Source: an uncultured Clostridia bacterium (lineage in GTDB: Bacteria; Bacillota; Clostridia; TANB77; CAG-508). From it: a DNA stretch of 5,720 bases. A program made the position numbers and the translations under genes. Positions 1 through 3,688 of this stretch are shown here, piece after piece. The notes below the pieces were generated by a model. The model was not told where the DNA came from. It made no database searches and saw only the letters and a list, made by a program, of their open reading frames with translations. The first letter of the stretch is position 1; each line of letters opens with the position of its first letter. Location: NCBI GenBank assembly GCA_947630255.1, contig CANRGU010000080.1:1-5720 (forward strand), written 5' to 3'.

Positions 1-101
1 GCTGCATTCATTACATCAACACTTCCATCTTCATTGTATGTTGCGACCATCAATACAGGCATTGGAAATATTGCTTCTGTAGTTTTTATATCTTTTCTCA
101 T
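1..101 (-). CDS. Flavin reductase-like / flavoredoxin family protein, N-terminal part
   Basis: Only the first 33 codons are inside the window; the gene runs off the left edge. The visible protein begins MRKDIKTTEAIFPMPVLMVA and continues with a Y-N-E-D-G-S stretch and a V-M-N-A-A segment. This opening (a Pro-Met-Pro-Val-hydrophobic strand, an acidic-Gly turn, then N-A-A) is typical of the small FMN-binding split-barrel proteins of the flavin reductase/flavoredoxin family, usually about 170-190 residues. Family members bind FMN and pass electrons between NAD(P)H or ferredoxin-like donors and acceptors in the cytoplasm. The start at 101 is fixed by an AGGAGG at 114-109, seven bases upstream. 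A separate promoter lies at 157-129, so it is probably transcribed independently of the genes to its right. FMN contacts and the C-terminus cannot be checked, so the family call is good but the substrate is unknown. Confidence 0.72.
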   Translation of the reverse strand, partial: MRKDIKTTEAIFPMPVLMVATYNEDGSVDVMNA

Positions 102-106
102 TAAAA

Positions 107-117
107 TTCCTCCTTTA
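107..117 (-). promoter_or_regulatory. Ribosome binding site of the flavin reductase-like gene
   Basis: The minus strand reads AAAGGAGGAA, a complete anti-Shine-Dalgarno match. The AGGAGG core (114-109) is separated by seven bases from the ATG at 101-99, which decides the start. Confidence 0.85.
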
Positions 118-128
118 ATTTTTTCTTT

Positions 129-157
129 ATACTATCATAAAAGTTAATAATTTACAA
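129..157 (-). promoter_or_regulatory. Sigma-A-type promoter for the flavin reductase-like gene
   Basis: On the minus strand a -35 TTGTAA (157-152) is followed by a 17-base spacer and a -10 TAGTAT (134-129). A TG one base upstream of the -10 makes it an extended -10. The predicted RNA start is about 20-25 bases upstream of the start codon. An imperfect inverted repeat with AAGTT/AACTT ends spans 141-160, over the -35 and spacer, where a repressor could bind. A heptamer CTATCAT (plus strand) occurs at 132-138 and again at 161-167. The promoter is supported by sequence; the operator idea is only a suggestion. Confidence 0.55.
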
Positions 158-208
158 CTTCTATCATTAACTATTGTTCTTGTTTTTAAATAATTTATTC
201 TATTAAAA

Positions 209-322
209 TTAGTCTTTTTCTTCGGCTTTAAATACAATAAAATCTCCATTAATATCTTCTTTGTACTCTATCATTTGCTTTTCATATTCTTTTGTTGGTT
301 TTACCAGTTTTATTTCATCCAT
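209..322 (-). pseudogene. Relic of a GNAT acetyltransferase gene (N-terminal 37 codons)
   Basis: A 37-codon frame starts at 322 after a GGAG (336-333) placed ten bases upstream. It begins MDEIKLVKPTKEYEKQMIEY and stops at 211-209. This opening closely resembles the start of clostridial GNAT N-acetyltransferases, in which the same basic/acidic first strand and helix lead into a protein of about 170 residues. Here the frame keeps about 20 family-like residues, then a short unrelated-looking tail ending A-E-E-K-D. No acetyl-CoA-binding motif follows. The simplest reading is a gene that lost its middle and 3' end by deletion and keeps its start signals. It could still be translated as a small peptide, and a genuine small protein cannot be excluded. 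It differs from the intact GNAT gene next to it, so it is not a recent copy of it. Confidence 0.5.
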
Positions 323-341
323 ATATTATCAGCTCCATAAA

Positions 342-355
342 TTATTGTTTGAATT
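342..355 (-). repeat. 14-bp leader repeat, copy 1 (copy 2 at 793-806)
   Basis: The plus-strand sequence TTATTGTTTGAATT occurs here, just upstream of the GNAT relic, and again at 793-806, upstream of the intact GNAT gene. In both places it joins a -10-like box (TACAAT at 359-354, TATAAT at 809-804) and precedes the ribosome binding site. This suggests the two genes have related promoter/leader segments, although the first copy lacks a good -35. Base composition is low, so chance similarity is possible. Confidence 0.45.
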
Positions 356-364
356 GTAAATTTT

Positions 365-775
365 CTATTTTAAAATCATCCCATATCCCAAATTGACATC
401 TATTCTTTTAATGAATCCAAATCTCTCATAAAAACTTTCTTTATTTTGAGATGCCCCGACATACACTCTTAATTCTGCATTTTCTTCTTTTACTTTTTGT
501 ATTTTTTCTAATAATTTATTCATTATCATTGTTCCAATTCCTTTTTGCTGATATTTTGGCATAACCATAATATCTTGTATATATAAAAAACAAATTGCAT
601 CTCCAATTATTCTTCCATAACCTATTATACTGTCATCGTCATAAATGCTAACAGAATAAAATGTGTTATTTAAAGCTTTTCTTGAAATCTCATTACTATA
701 TGCTCCCCACCCAACAGAATCATATAGTAAATTAAATTCTTCTACATTTTTATTATTTTCTTTTATATGAATCAT
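365..775 (-). CDS. GNAT family N-acetyltransferase
   Basis: A 136-residue protein, within the usual size of small single-domain GNAT enzymes, which transfer an acetyl group from acetyl-CoA to an amine in the cytoplasm. The diagnostic motif A runs through residues 66-90: a strand I-Q-D-I-M-V-M-P, then Y-Q-Q-K-G-I-G (75-81), fitting the Q/R-x-x-G-x-G/A pyrophosphate-binding loop, followed by a Met/Leu/Lys-rich helix. Near the C-terminus F-Y-E-R-F-G-F (about 114-120) is the typical motif B 'FYE-x-x-GF' element. The substrate is not predictable; small-molecule amines, antibiotics or protein N-termini are all possible. The start at 775 is supported by AAAGGAG with its GGAG at 789-786, ten bases upstream. 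A promoter at 833-804 lies immediately upstream, so the gene is probably a separate transcription unit. No signal peptide or membrane segment is seen. Confidence 0.88.
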   Translation of the reverse strand: MIHIKENNKNVEEFNLLYDSVGWGAYSNEISRKALNNTFYSVSIYDDDSIIGYGRIIGDAICFLYIQDIMVMPKYQQKGIGTMIMNKLLEKIQKVKEENAELRVYVGASQNKESFYERFGFIKRIDVNLGYGMILK

Positions 776-803
776 ATATATAATTCTCCTTTTTATTGTT
801 TGA

Positions 804-833
804 ATTATAACATAATGGGCAGATAATTTTCAA
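804..833 (-). promoter_or_regulatory. Promoter of the GNAT gene, overlapping a hairpin
   Basis: The minus strand carries TTGAAA (833-828), an 18-base spacer and a perfect TATAAT (809-804) with a TG one base upstream (extended -10). It lies just ahead of the GNAT ribosome binding site. The -35 and most of the spacer lie inside the 817-847 inverted repeat, so termination of upstream transcription and initiation for GNAT share the same bases. Confidence 0.6.
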
Positions 834-847
834 CTAATTATCTGCCC
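817..847 (-). terminator. Perfect 12-bp stem hairpin, probable terminator
   Basis: GGGCAGATAATT (plus strand, 817-828) and its exact complement (836-847) are separated by a seven-base loop. On the minus strand the hairpin lies 17 bases beyond the stop codon of the exporter 3'-end relic at 864, where an intrinsic terminator for the ancestral exporter operon is expected; it would now serve the KilA-N gene. The tail after the stem (ATTATGTTATAATT) is AT-rich but not a clean U-run, so efficiency is uncertain. It could instead be an operator for the overlapping GNAT promoter, or work in both directions. Confidence 0.55.
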
Positions 848-863
848 TAATCATTTTATTATT

Positions 864-922
864 TTAACTTGCTTCTTCTGCATCGAACTGGTTATTATAT
901 AAATCTGCATTTTTTATTGTAG
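864..922 (-). pseudogene. Relic duplicate of the ABC exporter 3' end
   Basis: Bases 863-910 match 1863-1910, the last codons of the exporter subunit, at 44 of 48 positions. Bases 900-922 match 1984-2006, further inside the same gene, at 22 of 23. Read in the exporter frame the relic gives T-I-K-N-A-D-L-Y-N-N-Q-F-D-A-E-E-A-S-stop, against T-I-K-N-A-D-L ... A-D-L-Y-N-S-Q-F-D-A-E-E-A-S-stop in the intact copy. The join falls exactly at an 11-bp direct repeat (TAAGTCTGCAT on the plus strand at 1900-1910 and 1984-1994), so 84 bases (28 codons) were lost in frame by repeat recombination. Three of the four differences in the 48-base match are silent. The relic is followed by the 817-847 hairpin and preceded by the KilA-N gene, whose last codons overlap it. 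Confidence 0.85.
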
Positions 923-1774
923 CTTTAAATTTTCATCCATTTTTTCTAATCTATGAATACTACTATTATTTTTTAATAATTCTAATTGTTTTTTAGCAGT
1001 ATTGTTTAATTTTACAATTCTTTCACTTTGAGAAAGCCCACTTATTATCATTTCAGAATTTAAGTTTTCAAGGTTTGCTAATACAACTAAATGTAAAATA
1101 TCTGTATTATCTCTAATGTTCCCATCTAGATTAGGATTATTATCTCTCCATTCCTTTGCTGTCATTCCAAATAAAGCAACGTTCAAAACATCAGCTTCAT
1201 TTGCATATACATATTGTGTTTGCTTTTCAGTTAATGTTGGAACAATAAAATTTTTTATACTATCTGTATGAATAACATAATTAGTTTTAGATAATTCTCT
1301 TTTTACAGACCATTCAATTTTATTTTGATATGCTTCATTAATCTTTAATCTCTCAAATTCAGTTATTAAGTATAGCTTAAATTCTGAACTTAACCAACTA
1401 GCAAACTCAAAGGCAATATCAGGGTGAGCAAATGTTCCAATACTATATCTACCTCCTTTTGCAATAATTCCAATACTATTTGTTCTTTTTATCCATTGTG
1501 TAGGAGACATTGCAAAGGAGTTTTTTCCATATTCAGTTTTAATTTGGTCGAATTCGACCAAATTAAACTTTTGATTATGTAATTGTTCCCAAAGTCCTAT
1601 ATAGTCAATTGTACCAACTCTTCTTAACCAATTCTTTACTGTAAAAGATGGATCACTTGAATTTTGGTATTTTGCCAAATCAGTTAATGATATAAAATCT
1701 GTTTTATCGATTCTAACAACACTTATGGGTGTGTCTTTTACTATTATTTCTGTTTTTATTAATTCATTTTTCAT
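914..1774 (-). CDS. KilA-N domain-containing protein
   Basis: A 286-residue protein of the stand-alone KilA-N type. The KilA-N fold, a small DNA-binding domain known from phage, DNA-virus and bacterial proteins, covers roughly residues 15-145. Family hallmarks are I-S-L-T-D-L-A (28-34), N-W-L-R (48-51), the Y-I-G-L-W-E-x-L block (58-65), S-P-T-Q-W-I (90-95), G-I-x-x-K-G-G-R-Y (102-110) and the strongly conserved T-F-A-H-x-D-I-A-F-E-F-A-S-W-L (114-128) followed by F-K-L-Y-L-I-x-E-F. Residues 145-286 form a mostly helical C-terminal region of unknown role with no catalytic motif I recognise. I start it at 1774, after GGAAGTGATATT, because a longer frame from 1837 would translate through the promoter. 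It has its own promoter and sits between an ABC gene and a relic of that gene's 3' end, so it looks inserted. Its stop codon lies within exporter-derived sequence. Biological function is unknown; DNA binding is inferred from the family. Confidence 0.88.
   Translation of the reverse strand: MKNELIKTEIIVKDTPISVVRIDKTDFISLTDLAKYQNSSDPSFTVKNWLRRVGTIDYIGLWEQLHNQKFNLVEFDQIKTEYGKNSFAMSPTQWIKRTNSIGIIAKGGRYSIGTFAHPDIAFEFASWLSSEFKLYLITEFERLKINEAYQNKIEWSVKRELSKTNYVIHTDSIKNFIVPTLTEKQTQYVYANEADVLNVALFGMTAKEWRDNNPNLDGNIRDNTDILHLVVLANLENLNSEMIISGLSQSERIVKLNNTAKKQLELLKNNSSIHRLEKMDENLKLQ
1538..1567. repeat. Perfect 30-bp palindrome inside the KilA-N gene
   Basis: The half-site TTTAATTTGGTCGAA is followed immediately by its exact reverse complement, centred between 1552 and 1553, with no spacer or mismatch. 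On the minus strand it covers codons 70-79 exactly (F-N-L-V-E-F-D-Q-I-K). The central codons GTC, GAA, TTC, GAC include three C-ending codons, unusual in this AT-rich gene. It may be a DNA-binding site, an mRNA hairpin, or chance. Confidence 0.95.
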
Positions 1775-1787
1775 AATATCACTTCCA
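1775..1787 (-). promoter_or_regulatory. Ribosome binding site deciding the KilA-N start
   Basis: The minus strand reads GGAAGTGATATT directly before ATG 1774-1772, giving a usable GGAAGTGAT Shine-Dalgarno match. This ATG lies downstream of the predicted transcription start near 1802, whereas the ATG at 1837 lies on the -35 box and would not be in the transcript. Confidence 0.7.
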
Positions 1788-1808
1788 GTTTTTGTAAATT
1801 CTGTATAT

Positions 1809-1837
1809 ATTATAAAACAATTGTTTGTGTATGTCAA
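1809..1837 (-). promoter_or_regulatory. Consensus sigma-A promoter of the KilA-N gene
   Basis: The minus strand has TTGACA (1837-1832), a 17-base spacer and TATAAT (1814-1809), a full match to the housekeeping consensus. The predicted start of RNA near 1802 leaves a leader of about 28 bases before the ATG at 1774. The spacer holds a 12-bp palindrome AAACAATTGTTT (1815-1826), a possible operator. It is the strongest promoter in the window and implies expression independent of the exporter operon. Confidence 0.85.
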
Positions 1838-1863
1838 GTAAAATTTTTATTTTTTTAATTTAT

Positions 1864-3685
1864 TTAACTTGCCTCTTCTGCATCAAACTGGCTATTATAT
1901 AAGTCTGCATAGAATCCATTTTTTTCAAGTAACTCTTCATGAGTTCCTTGTTCTACAATATCTCCATGATTCATTACTAAAATTAAGTCTGCATTTTTTA
2001 TTGTAGATAATCTATGTGCTATTATAAAACTCGTTCTTCCTTTCATTAAATTATCCATTGCTGACTGTATTTGAAGTTCTGTTCTTGTATCTATTGAACT
2101 TGTTGCCTCATCTAGTATTAAAATTTTAGGATTTGCAAGTATTACTCTTGCTATTGTAAGCAATTGTTTTTGTCCAGCTGATACATTGCTAGATTCTTCG
2201 TTTAATACAGAATTATATCCTTTTGGAAGTGTTTTAATAAAGTGGTTAACATGTGCTGCCTTTGCTGCTTCTATAACTTCACTATCGCTTGCATCTGGGT
2301 TACCATATTTGATATTTTCTTTTACAGTTCCTCCAAATAGCCATGTATCTTGAAGTACCATTCCAAACATTTTTCTTAAATCTCCACGTTTGAAATCTTT
2401 TATATTATGTCCATCTACTAAAATCTCGCCACTATTTACATCATAAAATCTCATTAATAGTTTTACCATAGTAGTTTTTCCTGCACCTGTTGGTCCAACT
2501 ATTGCAATTTTTTGTCCCTCTTTAATTTTACTGCTGAAATCATTTATTATAATTCTATCTTCATCATAGCCAAAATGAACATTTTTGAATTCTACATTTC
2601 CTTTTAATTTAGATGTATCTATATTATTGTCTGATTCTTTTACTTCTTCTTCCTCTTCTAAGAATTCAAATATTCTTTCTGCTGCTGCAACCATTGCTTG
2701 TAGCATTGCAGATACTTGCGCTATTTGTTCAATTGGTTGTGTAAATCTCTTATTATATTGTATAAAACTTTGAATATTTCCTACTGTTATTGTTCCTTGC
2801 ACAGCTAAATATCCACCTACTACTGATACAGCAACATATCCTAAGTTTCCAATAAACATTAATAATGGATGCATTAATCCAGATAGGAATTGTGATTTCC
2901 ATCCAGATGTATATAATTCTTTATTTGCTTTTTTAAATTCTTTTATTGCTGCTTCTTCTCCATTAAATGCCTTTACAATAGTGTGTCCTCCATATATTTC
3001 TTCAACTTGACCATTTACATGTCCTAAATATTCTTGTTGCCTTTTGAAATATTTTTGCGACCTTCCTACTATTGTTTTTACTATTATTACAGATATAGGG
3101 AATATAACAAATGAAATAATTGTCATTACAAAACTAATTGATAGCATCATTATTATAATTCCTATTAATGTACAAATTGACGTTATAATCTGTGTAATAC
3201 TTTGATTTAAGTTTTGTGATAATGTGTCTATATCATTTGTAATTATAGATAATACTTCTCCATTAGTTTTCTTATCAAAGTATTTCATTGGCAATTTATT
3301 TAACTTTGCTGCAATATCATTACGCAATTTATATGTTAATTTTTGTGCAACTGATGTCATCGTAAATCCTTGTATTAATCCAAATACTGCACTCATTATA
3401 TAAAATCCAAGTAGTGTAAGTAAGATGCTTGCAACTTTTGAAAAGTCAATTCCTGCTCCTCCAGATAACTTTCCAACAATTCCGATTAAAAATTTCTGTT
3501 GTTGCATTTCCTAATATTTTTGGTCCAACTATATTAAAAATTGTACTTCCTATTGCAAATATTATAACTACTGTTATTGCTATTTTATATTTTGATAAAT
3601 AATCTTTGATTAGCTTTTTTGTTGTACCTTTAAAATTTTTTGCCTTTTGCACTGCGCCTTGCTGTCTTCTCATTGGTCCTGGCAT
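1864..3685 (-). pseudogene. ABC exporter subunit with intact catalytic residues, frameshifted after TM1
   Basis: This is the second half-transporter (membrane domain plus ATPase) of a heterodimeric exporter of the multidrug/lipid/peptide type. As sequenced, frame 1 runs from 3685 to about 3485 (67 codons, TM1 at residues 34-56). The gene then continues in another frame to 1864. Removing one base near 3484 restores I-F-N-G-I-V-G-K and a 606-residue protein of normal length. In that numbering the NBD has Walker A G-P-T-G-A-G-K-T (397-404), a Q-loop V-L-Q-D-T-W, signature S-A-G-Q-K (502-506, degenerate), Walker B L-D-E (D525, catalytic E526) and switch H557. The start follows AAAGGAGGA, three bases after the upstream subunit's stop, so the two are translationally coupled. 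An in-frame ATG at 3507 would give a protein lacking TM1 and has no well-spaced ribosome binding site. The shift may be a real mutation or a sequencing error. Confidence 0.88.
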
Positions 3686-3688
3686 AAT

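Larger units (their letters stand above)
102..208. other. Intergenic region upstream of the flavin reductase-like gene
   Basis: About 107 AT-rich bases holding the promoter and ribosome binding site described above. A weak inverted repeat (TTTTAAATA ... TATTAAAA, about 184-208) might end transcription from the GNAT relic, but it is low complexity and I do not call it a terminator. Confidence 0.5.

Noticed and set aside
1775..1837. A longer KilA-N reading frame starting 21 codons upstream at 1837.
   Set aside because: Those codons coincide with the -35 and -10 boxes of a consensus promoter and have no ribosome binding site; the 1774 ATG has one and starts with a family-like N-terminus.
1841..1862. 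T-rich tract after the exporter stop as a terminator.
   Set aside because: No stem precedes it on the minus strand, and it lies just upstream of the KilA-N -35 box, where an AT-rich upstream element is a better explanation.
2641..2660. Purine/pyrimidine-rich TTC/CTC run resembling a microsatellite.
   Set aside because: It encodes a Glu-rich linker between the membrane and ATPase domains, common in this family.
3508..3685. A separate small membrane protein ending at 3446.
   Set aside because: Its first 67 residues are the normal N-terminus and TM1 of the exporter subunit; the remaining residues are out-of-frame readthrough after the frameshift.
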